NCBI GenBank assembly: GCA_025084515.1
Contig: JAJAGP010000220.1
Span: forward strand, 172,820-236,819
Origin: Ancistrus triradiatus
Taxonomy: Eukaryota > Chordata > Actinopteri > Siluriformes > Loricariidae
Reading direction: 5' to 3'
Length of the DNA: 64,000 nucleotides
A program made the position numbers and the translations under genes. The notes below the pieces were generated by a model that was not told the DNA's origin, ran no database searches, and saw nothing but the letters and a program-made list of their open reading frames with translations. Positions 12,081-25,691 of this stretch are shown here, piece by piece. Position 1 is the stretch's first letter. Each line of letters starts with the position of its first letter.

Positions 12081-13389
12081 ATTTCTATATTGTGACTTGT
12101 CATATTTTATAATCATGTACACCCAAAGAAATGTCAACTCTAGACTAGACCACTTGTTACAGATCAAGACTTTTATTCTTCATAGATACTATGAATTTGT
12201 GACTATTGACTTTTTCTCAGGCATGAAGAATTCTTGGTCCCCTTGAGTCGTGATCCAAACTTTATGAAAAAAAGAACATTCTATGCATTGAAATGTGAAC
12301 TACTTAACCTGCCCTTTTTTTCTGTGGAGTGTATTCCAGGTGAGATCATATCAAGAGACCTCAAGCCCAGGCATGATGCTGATAACGAGATAGGCCAAGT
12401 GTCTGCATATCATTGCTCTAACAGACTATGGCTGTAAATAACATTGAAAGATATACCGATCAATGAAAAAAGCAGTTTGTTGAATGGTCATTCACCACAA
12501 CCCCTACCAAAAAAGATAACATTTAGTGTCAGAATGTGATTCAGATAGGCAATGCATAAAAGCCCATCTTTCTCATATCAGGTACCGTGTGTGAGAGATC
12601 AAGATAATGCCATGGGCTTTGGAGGACACGTTTTTAAGCACGTTTGGACTCTGTTGGGGATGTGCATGTTCAGACACTGTATAGTCATCACACTTGGAAT
12701 CTCCTTAGGTCACACATACCTTCAGCATTCCTGCAATCACATCACAGTAAACGTGTCTGCTGTCCTCTAGGGTCCCCAAAAAGCACGTCACATTTTTTAA
12801 TTTTTAAAGACTTGTGATAAAAGAATGTAACCTAATCATCTAACAAACATTGCAGGTAATACAACGCTACCTCAGGTCTCAGTTTAAAAAAACTGATAGC
12901 TAACATTATCAGTACTTCCCAGAAACCGTGAAGGACGATGGAAGAAGAAGCATGAGCATCTCAAAGAGCTTTCCTAACAAGTGGAAACAGTCTAGCACTT
13001 TTTCAGACAACTTAAAGGGGCATTGAGGTTTTCTGCAGCAGGCAATCAGCCTTCAACACCAGTTTGCCTTGTCATAGCTCATGTTTAAGGTGGAAACACC
13101 ACTACGAGTAACACATGGAAATGGCTATGTGACTTGACAGGAGTTGCAGGTCCAGTCTTGCGACAAGAAGAAACTCTATGAGGACCTGGAATGGCTAAAT
13201 AAAGAGTGAATAGAGTGCGCTACCTCTGCCGTAGTTTACCCCACTTCTTCATCTTGCATTGGCTCGTACAATTCAACTTATGCGGTGAAGAGTATTCATT
13301 AAACTCCTTGATTTATGATAAATTCATGGATTCAAATGGATTTCTCGGAAGGTATCGCCATCATAAATCAGGGAGTAGCTGTATATGAG
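12081..13389. other. intergenic DNA, nothing recognised
   Basis: Short ORFs only (up to 72 codons). The block at 12800-13200 has no family I recognise. Confidence 0.4.
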
Positions 13390-13472
13390 ACTGTGGTTGT
13401 TCTGGTCTGTGGATCAGAAGGTCCAGGGTTGAAATCCTACCTTTGCCATGCTACCACTGTTGGGTGGGTCCC
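13390..13472 (+). repeat. tRNA-derived SINE, head fragment
   Basis: Diverged head with GATCAGAAGGTCCAGGGTTG and CCACTGTTGGGTGGGTCCC; the tail is missing. Confidence 0.7.
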
Positions 13473-15009
13473 AACGCTCCTAACCTAACTATTGCTGGAA
13501 ATGTAAGACGGTATCAGTTGTTAGTTGTCTCCTTAATGCCTGATCCCTCCCCTACCCGTCATCCCTACTGGACTCCAAGAGAACAAAGCCTTCATGCTGC
13601 CTATTACATGCTATGTTAAAGATTAAGCACAGATGTCAAACAGTTTGCAGTCAGCCGAAAATTCTGGTTTATAGCCACATAAATTAAACCCAAATGCGTG
13701 TGTTTGAACTGCGGGTAAGGGGTGGTTATAATATCGCTGACATACTGCAGTGGATTGGAGTCGACATGTGAAGGTCCTGTGACATTTTACAAGCGTATAT
13801 TATAAAAGTTACTGATTTAGCCATTTTGTGTTGTAATATTCCTCTCATTTATTCTCAGGCATGTACAGTCCGATGATCTCAAAACCTATAACAGATAAAC
13901 ACCGTCATTTACGGTATGTACATCCATGCATACATTTATCTAGCACTTCAATAAAGATAACAAGGTAAATATATCTCTGACATAAAAATACACCGATTGC
14001 TCTTTCAATTCAAAAAACGGAGTATGAATGCATTTAATGTGAAAAAGTTGCATGCCCACAAAGCCAGAGCTGGCCTTTGAGTAACTTTTATAGGCTTTGT
14101 AATTGCCTCTTAACAGCTAATTACATTAAATAACTGGATTATAATTTGAATTAAGATGTAATCAGCCTGTTTTCCAGTACAATCAGTGTAATCAGTAAAT
14201 AAACAGCATACGTAATTAAAATGGCTGTCTTTCAACCCTTCAAAAATAATAGTATTTAAAAATATATATATAACAGATTTTCTTTGTTCAGGTTGGCAGT
14301 TCTGTGGTTGTACTGTGTATATACTCACTTATTACAAAAAAGACTATTCAACAACTAAATAATGCAGTACAGAGCCTTGATAAAAATTTAGCTGATATCA
14401 GCCAGTCTTGTAAGTTTTGCCTATAACTTGCATTAAAAGTGTGAAAGATTTTAATAGAAGCTGTGGTTTACCAAATGGGTGGTCTATTCCCTGCAGAACC
14501 ACTTTTCACCCATTTAAAGCCTCATAATTTTTGTCTTAAGCACTTAATCCGTTCATTATCTGTAAATATAAATGCAATCACAGTGGACTCTTTTACACTT
14601 TTAGCCCTCTTTACTTTTTGCACACTTCCATGTGTTGTATATTAAATTTTAGATGGATGGAATTTTTGCCCATCAATCTTTACTCAAAGTAAATATTTGC
14701 AAATGTAAGCTTTGAGTCTTCTAGGTTAAGCCTCTGCAAGTTTTGCAGATGTGAAATTGGACAGTTTATCCCATTACTCCTGATGGACCCTCTCAAGCTT
14801 GTTATTCTATCTTGGTAAATTGTAAATGCTGTAAGACTTACTGGTGCTGATTTGTTGACGTTTCAGAAGTCAGGCATGTTACTAATTCCCAATTTACTTT
14901 GAGAGGCCGGCCAGTTATCATAAGAAAAGCCATACACACTCCGTTCACTGCTAGTGAAGCCCTTGCAAGCAGGTGTGGTTCAAAATTATATTGGTATTAT
15001 AACGATATT
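13473..15009. other. intergenic DNA, nothing recognised
   Basis: AT-rich, short ORFs only, no RNA gene or repeat boundary seen. Confidence 0.4.
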
Positions 15010-16930
15010 GGTATTATAAGCAGTGTTAATTTTGTTGACGAATGATTTTCGTCATAGTTTTCGTCAACGACGAAAACGAGACAGATGAGAAAGAGAAAGA
15101 TGAGAGAGGTCTGTAATTTTCATCATAGGTACACTTCAACTATGAGAGACAAAATGAGAGAAAAAAAATCCAGGAAATCACATTGTAGGATTTTTAAAGA
15201 ATTTAATTATAAATTTGGTAGAAAATAAGTATTTGGTCAATAACAAAAGTTCAATTCAATACTTTGTAACATAACCTTTGTTGTCCATGACAAAGGTCAA
15301 ACGTTCCTGTAAGTCTTCACCATGTTTTTGCACACCCTGTAGCGGGTATTTTGGGGCCATTCCTCCATCGATCTCCCTCTAGAGCAGTGATTTTTGGGGC
15401 TGTCGCTGGGCACACGGACTTCACTCCCTCCACAATTTTCTATGGGCTGAGTCTGGAGACTGCTAGGCCCTCCAGGACCTTAAATTCTTTTTACGGAGCC
15501 ACTCCATCGTTGCCCGAGCGATGTGTTTTTTTGGGATCATGGTCATGCTGGAAGCCCCATCCACGTTCATCTTCAATGCTCTCACTGATGGAAGAGGTTT
15601 TGGCTTAAAATTCATCATGATACCTGGCCCCGTTTCATTCTTCCCTTAACACGGATCATTCTCTGTCCTCTTTGCAGAAAAACAGCCCCAAAGCATGATG
15701 TTTCCACCCCCATGCTTCACAGTAGGTATGGTGTTCTGGATGCAACTCAGCAATATCTTCTTCCTCCAGACTGACGAGTTGAGTTTTTTACCACAAATTT
15801 CTATTGTTGGCTTCATCTGACCACAGATATTCCCCAATCTTTCTTCTGGATCATCCATATGCTCTCTGGCAAACTTCATACGAGCCTGGACATGTACTGG
15901 CTTAAGCAATGGGGCCCGCCGGGAACTGTAGGTCTGATGGATCGGATACTCGGTGTAGTGGTTACTGATGGTAGCCCTTTGTTACTTTGGTCTCAGCTCT
16001 CTGCAGGTAATTCATCAGGTCCCTCTGTGTAGTTCTGGGATTTTTGCTTACCGTTCTCATGATCATTTTGACCCCACAGGATGAGATCTTGCATGGAGCC
16101 CCAGATCGAGGGAGATTATCAATGGTCTTGTATGTCTTCCATTTTCTTACAGTTGCTCCCACAGTTGATTTATTCACACCAGCCTGCTTGCTTATTGTAG
16201 ATTCACTCTTCCCAGCCTGGTGCAGGTCTACAATTTTCTTTCTGGTGTCCTTCGACAGCTCTTTGGTCTTGGCCATGGTTGAGTTTGGAGTCTGACTGTT
16301 TGAGGCTGTGGACAGGTGTCTTTTATACAGATAACGAGGTCAAACAGGTGCCATTAATACAGGTAACAAGTGGAGGACAGAAGAGCTTCTTAAAGAAGAA
16401 GTTACAGGTCTGTGAGAGCCAGAAATCTAGCTTGTTTGTGGGTGACCAAAAACTTATTTTCCACCATGATATACAATTAAATCCTTTAAAAATCCTACAA
16501 TGTGATTTCCTGGATTTTTTTCTCATTTTGTCTCTCATAGTTGAAGTGTACCTATGATGAAAATCACAGACCTCTCTCATCTTTCTAAGTAGGAGAACTT
16601 GGATAATCATTGGCTGACTAAATATTATTTTGCCCCACTGTAGAAATGAATTGACACCTTGTCAATGAATAAAAACGAAACAAAAATGTTTGGAAATGGA
16701 AATGTTAAAAAAGGATTTATGAACTGCAACCTTTACATTTCATATTTTAGTCAACTGAATCTACATGTACTGTAGATTTAGTCGACTATAATCTTATTAC
16801 TGTATAATTAGTCAACTAAAACTAGACTAAAAACAATTCTGGTGATTAAATAATGACTAAAACTAAATTACATTTTAGTCAAAAGACTATGACTAAAACT
16901 AAATCAAAGACTGCTGTCAAATGAACACTG
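15010..16930. mobile_element. DNA element (TTAATTTT...AGTCGACTA family) hosting a Tc1 insertion
   Basis: Left part 15020-15089 (GTTAATTTTGTTGACGAATG, TTTTCGTCAACGACGAAAAC) and right part 16643-16930 (AGTCGACTATAATC, GACTAAAACTAAATTACATT) look like the two ends of one non-autonomous element split by the Tc1 copy at 15090-16642. A related copy is at 62325-62660. Confidence 0.55.
15090..16642 (-). mobile_element. Tc1 family A transposon, decayed
   Basis: Right end is the terminal repeat (complement of CAGTGGGGCAAAA); the outer part of the left terminal repeat is lost. The transposase is on the minus strand in pieces: N-terminal paired-type helix-turn-helix at 15962-16276 (begins MAKTKELSKDTRKKIVDLHQ, then SGAPCKIS) and a catalytic-region fragment at 15646-15909 with KHGGGNIMLWGCFSA. 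Frameshifts separate them, so it cannot make a full enzyme. Confidence 0.88.
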
Positions 16931-18091
16931 ATTATAAGCCACTTCTTCAGTTAGCGTTCATGTCTTGTCCTAACTTTTTAAAGCCTATGTGTGCTCTATA
17001 GACTCCCAGAGACACGCTGGCTTCGGTGAGGGTCTATTAGCTCTGGAGCTTCAAAGTGGATTTTGCAAGTTTGAGGAACCAATGGTGCAATACCACAGTG
17101 AAATACTGATCATTTCATTGGCTAAAATATTGAATTCCACCTAGTTTAATTCATAGTATAGACACTTGGTAAACACTTCATTACACCATTTGAATGAAAT
17201 GTGTGGTCCTGTGTGGTCAATGCAATCAGCTGTGGCTCCCACTTTGAAAGCCTGAATTGGATTAAGCGGGTTTGCAAAATGAGTAAGTGATCAAGTCTGA
17301 AATTAAATTCAATCTACTAATCTATATCTAATCACACAAACTATTTTTATAATGGTAAATTTGGCTAATAACAAATGTTCACTTGTGTCAGTGGATGGAG
17401 CCACTGTCTTTATGATGTCACAATTAAATGGGCCCTTTTTTATGGACTAAATGCTTAAAGGGCTGCTAAGTCAAACCACCTTTAGCCATACAAGCAGGCT
17501 ACACTTCACACTAAGAAATGGCCAAACCTTTGTAGGACTCTCCATACTACTAGAGGGCTCTTAATGGGCAAACATCAAACAGGGAACAAATGAATGAATT
17601 CCCTCTAATCAGCACTTGTATGGAAACTGCCCCAATTAATGTGCATTTTTATCCGCTTGTTTAATACACTACTTTTTCTGCACGCAGCGCTATCATAATA
17701 AACAGCTGACCTGTTGTGTGATGTTAAATAAGTGTAAAAGCAAGAAGTGACTTTGTGGAAGTTTTGCCAACTTTGCTTTTTTACAGTAGCCTCTTAATTA
17801 GGTAATAAGCAGTAAAATGCTCGGATTAAAGCAGAGAAGTAAACTTTTAAAACGGAGTGCAGCCAGGAATGGTGCTCCCTTCATTCTGCAGGAATAGGTG
17901 GAAAGATTAAGGCGGAGTGTTATCACTTGCGGTATTATTATTATCATTATGGCTATGATTATTATCATTATGATTACTATTATTATCATTAACATGCATG
18001 TTGAGTGTCACAAAGCCTACATTATATTGTGCTCTGGAAAAGACATGGATTATTGGGGGGAAAGGTAAAATCATGAGAAGGTACATATACA
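16931..18091. other. intergenic DNA, nothing recognised
   Basis: AT-rich; an imperfect ATTATTATCATTATG simple repeat at about 17935-17990 yields spurious histidine/asparagine-rich ORFs. Confidence 0.45.
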
Positions 18092-18256
18092 ACATTTGCC
18101 AGATGCCCTTACCCACAGCGACTTATGCTTGACACAGTTTTACAAGGTTTTACAAGCAGCTGAGATTGCAGGGCCTTTCAGAGACTGAGATTGACAGGGC
18201 TGGGAATTGAACCCTCAACCTCATGGTCAACGGACCTGTACCTTAACTGCTGCATT
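18092..18256 (-). repeat. tRNA-derived SINE, strongly diverged
   Basis: Minus-strand copy: GGGAATTGAACCCTCAACCT is the complement of the B-box region and CATTTGCCAGATGCCCTTAC of the tail. Differs from the main subfamily by many substitutions. Confidence 0.6.
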
Positions 18257-19394
18257 AACACAGTTCTTATAATGATAATCAATGAAAAAAGGAAAAATCT
18301 ATACGGAAATAAAGCTTTCTGGGATATAGCGTACCTTTCATTGAAAGAGCAGACAAGAAAAAGGCGAGAAAGAAAAGGGAATGGAAATGAAAACACATCC
18401 ATTGTCTCTTTCCTGCAAACTCCTGTCTTGTTTCTCGTGTCATTCCCTTTGCTGTATTCTTATTCCTGTATTCTGTCATTTGTTTTGTCATCTGTATGGT
18501 TTGTCCGGTGTTAGGCGTTACAAGCTCGACCTACTGTAAAGCATCGTTGGGTCCTTGAAAAGTGTTTTATAAATGTCATATACAGTATTATTATAATTAC
18601 TCATTAAAGAAAATATAATATTAATTATAGAGAGACGATTTTCCCGTGACTTTACTGATGATAATTGCACTGACCGACGCTCTGTTAGTATTACTCCGCA
18701 GAATACACACGTAACCTAGCAACGATGCCCTCAAAACAGGCAAGTTATGAGTAAAACGCTACCGAAATGAAAGCTATAATCGGAGCTTCATATTACAGGT
18801 ATTGCTGTGTTATCTGTAAGTCCAGCTCTTAACCCAGAGAAGCTGCTATTTCTGAGTGATCAGATTAACATCATACAAGTTTATAATCACTAATCATACG
18901 GGATCCCGACTTTGGTTATAACACCGGGATCTCACTCCGATTTGCTTCAGTCGGTAGAATAGTGGATCTTATAAACCCGACCCATTTCATTTGCTGAATG
19001 TAAATAAACATTTTTTTAATGTATTAAAACTTACCAGTCGATATATTTGTGTTTGTTGTCTGTATAATAAACAGTTATTGGTCATTCTGTTCTTCGACTT
19101 TAATGACTGAAGGGCTTAGCCCGGGGGTAACGATAGAATGGAACTATTTTACCTCACGCAAGGGTGCTAAACAAATCGCTTTCTCTGTCCTCTTTATCTT
19201 AAAATCTAACAATAAATGGCGATAATGGAACTCTGATATAAACGCAATAATCCATGAGAGGGAGTGCTTTAACACGAGATACTGGCACTGGTGTTCTGAT
19301 CTACGACCGCATCACACCCGTGCCAATATCTCACATTGAAGCAAGACCTCGAGTGTATTACTGCTTAACTATATATAATTAAGATTACGAAATT
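18257..19394. other. intergenic DNA, nothing recognised
   Basis: No ORF with coding character; no repeat I can name. Confidence 0.4.
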
Positions 19395-19985
19395 GGAAGT
19401 TGAAAAATGAGTGGATGTCCCAGGAAAAGATGTCGTCTTGAAGGCAGCTTATGTAGCTCTAAAATCTCTGTAGTTTTGTGCATTAATGGTGTCATCACAG
19501 ATCTGCAAATTATTTTTGCCAAGGGCACTGACCCAATCCCATACCGTGACAGAACCTGGCTTTTGAACTTGTTCCTAATAACAGTCTAGATGGTCCTTTT
19601 TGTCTTTTGTCTGGCACACGGCATAGATTTCTTCCAAAAAAGACCTGGAATATTGATTGGTCTAACCACAGTACACGTTTCCACTGTGTGATGGTCCATC
19701 CTAGATGCCTTCAAACCCAGAAAAGTTGCCGCTGCTTGTGGACATGGTTAGACTTCTTTTATGCACAGTAACATTTTAAGTAATTGTAATTATGTCTTTT
19801 AATCCTTTGCCCTTGAGATTATATCAACTATTGATGAATGATGGTTCTTGATGCAGTGCCATCTGAGGGATCAGAGATCATGGGTTTCAGTTTAGGCTTG
19901 CACCCTTGCCCTTTACAGACTGAAATTCCTCCAGATCCCTTGGATTGTTTAATGATATTATGTACTATAAAGGAATGTCATGTCA
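19395..19985. repeat. interspersed repeat R4, copy 1
   Basis: Shares with 21460-21990, in the same order: CCAAGGGCACTG, CAATCCCATACCGTGACAGA, GTTTCCACTGTGTGATGGTC, CAACTATTGATGAATGAT and CACCCTTGCCCTTTACAGAC. Class unknown, probably a DNA transposon remnant. Confidence 0.6.
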
Positions 19986-21459
19986 TTCAGCAGGTAACTG
20001 TTTTGGTTGCATGGTATCCCCAGTCAACAGGACAAGAGGAGTGGGAGTTGGGGACCTCTGAGTGGTCTGAGTAAAGCTATGAGGACTGGAACTGGTGCTC
20101 GGAGTGCAGACTGGACTGATATTTAGTCTGTTCTTGATTCTTGTAACAATTCTTGTTATCATTAAACTAAAACTAAATTCAAAATACAGAAAGAAATCCA
20201 GATTACCAAAAGCTGATTCCGGTATATTTCCAATGTATTCCCACTAACAAATGTTTTAAGACCCTGCTCTCGAGGGGTCTGAGTTACAGTATGTAGGGTT
20301 ATTTTTAGTTCCTCATGGCAAGTCAGAGGAGAGTAAAAGCCGTCAGTGACGTCCTTCAGCTAATGAGACTGTATGCACAACTCCAGCCATAACGCTCCAT
20401 TTCTATTCATGTATTGTATCTTTAAACCTCTCCTTCTGAATGGGTGTACGCAACCGACCTCTCACGTCTCACCAGATCTAAGCCTTTCAGCTCACATTTC
20501 AGATCTCATTCATGAAAAGCGTATCACTGCAGAAGAAAACAAAAACAACTGACGCCAGATGCTGTCTTTCAGAGCTGTGAAGACAAAACCTATTGAACCA
20601 AAACAAACGTGTTCAGAGAGGATCACAGTCTCGGTTTGCTTCAGTTTACCTCGTCATATAGGACTACAGGGAAGGTGCAGTGACAGTTTCCCAGAAGTGT
20701 GTAAAGGTACAATGACCTGGTACGAGCAGGTAGGTGAGGATCATGTCTTAGGAAACGCCCAGCATTTATGCTTGTCATAGAGGGCTGTTAAACGGGAAGT
20801 CGATATCGACAGACTGTATAACCTTCTTTACCTACAGCATGTTAAAACTAAACGTATAGACAATTCATTAGTTACATATGTCATTTCTACCCTAGATTTA
20901 CTTGGTTCTGCGTCCCATCACCTTAATAGTATCAATCTTGTCCAGCAGATTCTACCAGTCTTCAGATACTGTCAGTCAAAATTTCCCAAATGTATTTGAT
21001 TCCTTTGACTGGTGTCTATTATGCACTCTGACGTCTTTCTTCCAGCCCAGTGAACAAAACAGTATCTCTGTCAAAACAGCTCTTCACGTGTTCTGCACAC
21101 GCCACAGAGCCTGGTCTACAACTGCTAACCTGTTTTTAACCAATGGCTGTGAACAATAGTGGATACAACGTTATTTGATTTTTTAAAAAGGAAGTGTTCC
21201 TTACATTTACATGTATTTCATTGCAGACAGTATTAACCCAAGATATTTCATGTTTTCTCTGGTCAACTTCAAATGTTTATAATCATGATTTGGTACAACA
21301 GCAGTATCCATGAAAGGCTTTGTCTTTGAAGAGCAAAGATAGGCAGAGGATCTCCAGTTTATCAAAAAATCTGTGAAAAAATCATTGAAATGTTTAAAAA
21401 CAATGTTCCTCAAAGACAGATTGAAAGGAATTACATGATTTGGATTTTTTGCGTTGTCT
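19986..21459. other. intergenic DNA, nothing recognised
   Basis: ORFs of up to 85 codons without recognisable domains; no clear repeat. Confidence 0.4.
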
Positions 21460-21990
21460 TGTTGAAAAATGAATGGATGACACTGGAGAAGATGTCATCT
21501 TGAAGACAGCTTATGTAAATCTAAAATCTCTGTACTTTTCTGCATTAATGCTGGCATCACAGATTTGTAAATTATCTTTGCCAAGGGCACTGTCCCAATC
21601 CCATACCGTGACAGAGCCTGGCTTTTGGACTTGTTCCTGATAACAGTCTGAAAAAGAAGAAAAAGACCTGTAATAGCGTCTGGTCTGACCACAGTAGACG
21701 TTTCCACTGTGTGATGGTCCATCCTAGAGGCCTTCGAGCCCAGAAAAGTTGACACCACTTCTGGAGATGGTTAGACTTCTTTTTTGCACAGTAACATTTT
21801 AAGTAATTACGTATTTTAATGCTTGGAAAAGGAATCCCTTGCTCTTGAGATTATATCAACTATTGATGAATGATCCCTCAGACGGCACTGCAGCAAGAAC
21901 CATCAGAGGTCACCAGTTTCAGTTTAGGTTTTCACCCTTGCCCTTTACAGACTGAAATTTCTGTAATGATATTATGTACTGTAGAGGAAG
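21460..21990. repeat. interspersed repeat R4, copy 2
   Basis: Second, direct-orientation copy of the repeat at 19395-19985, differing by substitutions and small indels. Confidence 0.6.
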
Positions 21991-23100
21991 AAATCTTTAA
22001 AACCCTTCTGGTCTTTCTTTGAGGAACATTTGTTTTTAATAATTTCAGTAATGTCATACACATTTGTTGACAAACTGGAGATCCCACTTATGCTCCTCAA
22101 TGACTTTCCTAGATGCCGCTTTTGTACCAAATCATAATTACAATTCTACGGGTTTCTCTTAGATGGGCCCCTCTCTACTGGGAGAGTCCTGCTGTTGAAT
22201 AGGAACAACCACAATAAAAGACAGATTCGCAGAAAGCCTACGCCCTCAAGCCAAAGACACCAGTAATGGAAAGGGTTAAGGGAAATAAAGTAAATGTGTT
22301 TAGGGAGTATTGAGGAAGTCAGGATTGCATTAGAAGTGTTTTCCCAGTCCCCAGGACATACCACAAAAATCTATTGTTGGAATCCATTTGCAAATTGTCT
22401 CTGAAGCCAATGGTACATTAATCACGTTGAGTAAAGGCTAGCCCAGTGGAAAACCTAAGCTTTTCCTGTCTCTCAAGTTACAGCACGTGGTGGCTTCCCC
22501 AGTTTACACACACACACAAAGACATATGTAGTCCAGGTCTACCCTTAGAATTTCCATTAGCCTGCTGTTAGGCTTCCTGACACTGGATATTTACAAGAGA
22601 TGGGAGGGGGGAAATGACAGAAAAACGAAGCATATTCTCTTTCTAATGGGGAAACTGGACGAGAGGAGGTTTGGGCCGTAATGAGTTGCAGAAGCTGTTG
22701 GGAACAAAGTATGATCTTGCCTGCACTGCCCATCACTGGCTCCTCGGGTATCTGTCCTCATAATCATAAAATGAACTACCGCTTCACAGAGATTAAGGAT
22801 CACAAATCCACACGTTTACGCATAAAACAAGGGAGATCATTTTTCAAGTTGTTCTACGAGATGTGCACTGGAGAAAATGTCCAATGTAAATACCGGTATC
22901 AGTTCTAGTCTTTATAGGATTCTTTAAATAACATATTGTTTGGCAGGCATGCTCTACCTGAACCCTATGTTTCAGGCGTGCCATATCAGTACAGCCATGT
23001 GTTGCTTAACGTCCACAGTACATTCTGTAAAATTGTACGTTATGTGAGCTGGACACTGTCCAAACACCATATTATATTCTGTACTGTACAATGCTGTATG
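21991..23100. other. intergenic DNA, nothing recognised
   Basis: Only short ORFs; one CACACACACAAA stretch near 22507. Confidence 0.4.
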
Positions 23101-23159
23101 TGTTACTGTAGTGTAACGATAGCCAAGACACTCCAGCGTTTCCCATACACTGATTTATT

Positions 23160-23412
23160 TCAAATCAACACTGACTGAGTCCCTCCTTCACACTGCTGTG
23201 TCTAATCCACTCATACCAGCACCACCACCACATCAGTGTCACTGCAGTGCTGAGAATGATCCAGCACCCAAATAGTACCTGATCTGTGGTGGTACTGACC
23301 ATTAGAGAACAGAGTAAACAAGGTATGTAGAAAAATCTATATGGTTAGTGCAACTGATAAAATGTGCAATGAGTGTAGAAACAGGGAGGTGTACCTAATA
23401 AAGTGATGGTGT
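23160..23412. repeat. half of a palindromic repeat element
   Basis: Contains CAGTGTCACTGCAGTGCTGA, CACCCAAATAGTACCTGATC and ends GGTGTACCTAATAAAGTG. It corresponds to one arm of the palindromic element at 37673-38291. Confidence 0.6.
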
Positions 23413-23828
23413 GTGTGCTGTATATACTGTATAAGACAAACATTATGCTGGGCTTCCCCTCAGCCTCATACTTCTATTAAAATGATTAAAAGTGATTTGA
23501 TCAACCTTCAGGGTTCTAACTAAGCATACAGACAGGTGCAAGTTACAACCTCAAAAGGACATGGATCCATCATCAGTCACGATACAAACACATCATAAAG
23601 AGGACTTAAGCGACATGTCCGGACTTGCCTCGGAGACTGAGGTTAAGACATGAATGAGTGATGTTTGTGTAAACTTAAGACTAAAACAAGCACACACAGA
23701 CAGAGACTATAAAAACATTTTCAGAGACTTAACCCAACAAATTTAACTTAATGCTAGCTGACCCTAATGGCATTTCATTTAGTAACAATGCTATTTAATG
23801 AACTAGTCGGCTAAATGCGCACGATGCA

Positions 23829-25032
23829 ATGCTTCATTTCTCACCCTGCTCTGAAAATACTTCATTGTTTCATCTGAATTCCAGTCTTCTCAGTGCAAAG
23901 AAGATTTCTGAGGACCTCAGAAAAAGAGTTGTTGATGCTCATCAGGCTGGAAAAGGTTACAAAACCATCTCTAAAGAGTTTGGACTCCACCAATCCACAG
24001 TCAGACAGATTGTGTACAAATGGAGGAATTTCAAGACCATTCTTACCCTCCCCAGGAGTGGTCGACCAACAAAGATCACTCCAAGAGCAAGGCGTGTAAT
24101 AGTTGGTGAGGTCACAAAGGACCCCAGGGTAACTTCTAAGCAACTGAAGGCCTCTCTCACATTGGTTAATGTTAATGTTCACGAGTCCACCATCAGAAGA
24201 ACACTAAACAACAATGGTGTGCATGGCAGGGTTGCAAGGAGAAAGCCACTGCTCTCCAAAAAGAACATTGCTGGTCGTCTGCAATCACGTGGACAAGCCA
24301 GTAGGCCAGGGTTAGGCTAAAATAATGGTTTGGGGCCTGTTTTGTTTTGGCTGGCCATTTTCTGGGCCAGGACGGCTTGCAATCATTGATGGAAAAATGA
24401 ATTTTCTTGGAAATGATATCCAGAGGAATTTAAAAGGGAAAACTGTCAGGGAACAATTGCTGTTTCCATGAAACTGAATCTCAGAGAAGGCTGGGTTCAT
24501 GCAGGGCAAGACACACGGACCCTATAAGCAACCACCAAGCCGGGCCGTGTTCTACCAAAGAATGGTTACAGAAGAATAAAGTTCATGTTTTGGAATGGCC
24601 AAGTCAAAGTCCTGACCTTAATCCAATGGAAATGTTGTGGAAGGACCTGAAGTGAGCAGCTAATGTGAGGAAACCCACCAACATCCCAGAGCTGAAGCTG
24701 TTCTGTACGGAGGAATGGGCTAAAATTCCTCTAAGCCGGTGTGCAGGACTGATCAACAGTTACAGGAAACGTTTAGCTGCACAGGGGGGTCACACCAGAT
24801 ACTGAAAGCAAAGGGTCACATACTTTTGCCACTCACTAATATGTAATATTGGATCATTTTCCTCAATAATTAAATGACCAAGTATAATATTTTTGTCTCA
24901 TTTGTTTAACTGGGTTCTTTTTATCTACTTTTAGGACTTGTGTGAAAATCTGATGATGTTTAAGTCATATTTATATGGAAATGTAGAAAATTCTAAAGGG
25001 TTCACAAACTTTCAAGCAGCACTGTACTTCAC
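23829..25032 (+). mobile_element. Tc1 family B transposon, best-preserved copy
   Basis: Plus-strand relic. A 163-codon ORF at 23829-24320 holds most of the N-terminal half of the transposase: the helix-turn-helix with KRVVDAHQAGKGYKTISKEF, the linker PRSGRPTKI, then KQLKASLTLVNVNVHESTIR. The catalytic half continues in other frames to about 24800 (WNGQVKVLTLIQW-like region near 24590), so there are at least two frame breaks. The right terminal region at 24890-25032 ends ...AAGCAGCACTGTA. Confidence 0.85.
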
Positions 25033-25499
25033 AATAAGACCCTTCTTTTCACTGGAGAGGTGTGGATTTTCATGGGGAGTAAAAACACATATTTTGCACT
25101 TATATTACGTCTTTCTATCGGTACGTTAAAACAGGTTTACATTGAGTATAGTTGAGTTCAGCGCTAAGAACAGAAAGGGATTTGACAGGTACTATTGCCA
25201 TCTAGTGGTACATTTGGTGTACTAGTGGAACAGACTACTGACCAAACTTCCACCATCGTAAACGTTTTTCAGAGATAAAGTCCAGAGCACTTTCGTAAAA
25301 CAGAAATGTAATCTTTAACCTGACGTTTACATGGTAGAAAGTTGCTTCATTGATACAATACAAAGTTCAAATATTAGTAATGAGGATAATAAAGTTTCAC
25401 TGAGAAATATACTCACTTTCCATACCCACATAATGTAATTCAGTGTTACAGGGAGCAAGGGTCTAGCTGGCAGCACAGGGCACAAGATGGTAACACTTT
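25033..25499. other. intergenic DNA, nothing recognised
   Basis: No supported feature. Confidence 0.4.
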
Positions 25500-25688
25500 C
25501 TGGTCAGGGGTCCATTCCATCACGTGTACACACACACACTTTGGAGACACTTCCAAATAACCTAATGCATAGTCTTTGAGAAGTGGGAGGAATCCGGTGT
25601 ATCCACAGAACACTCTCCACACAGACATACAAACCTGGGACAGGATTCAAACCTGGGTCTCTAAAGTTTGAGGCGATAGCACTAACTA
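25500..25688 (-). repeat. interspersed repeat R2, minus-strand copy
   Basis: GATTCAAACCTGGGTCTCTA is the complement of the B-box-like region and the left part ends in CCATTCCATCACG; diverged. Confidence 0.55.
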
Positions 25689-25691
25689 TGG

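Noticed and set aside
23829..24320. Functional host gene encoding a helix-turn-helix protein
   Set aside because: It is the front half of a Tc1 transposase followed by frame breaks and transposon termini.
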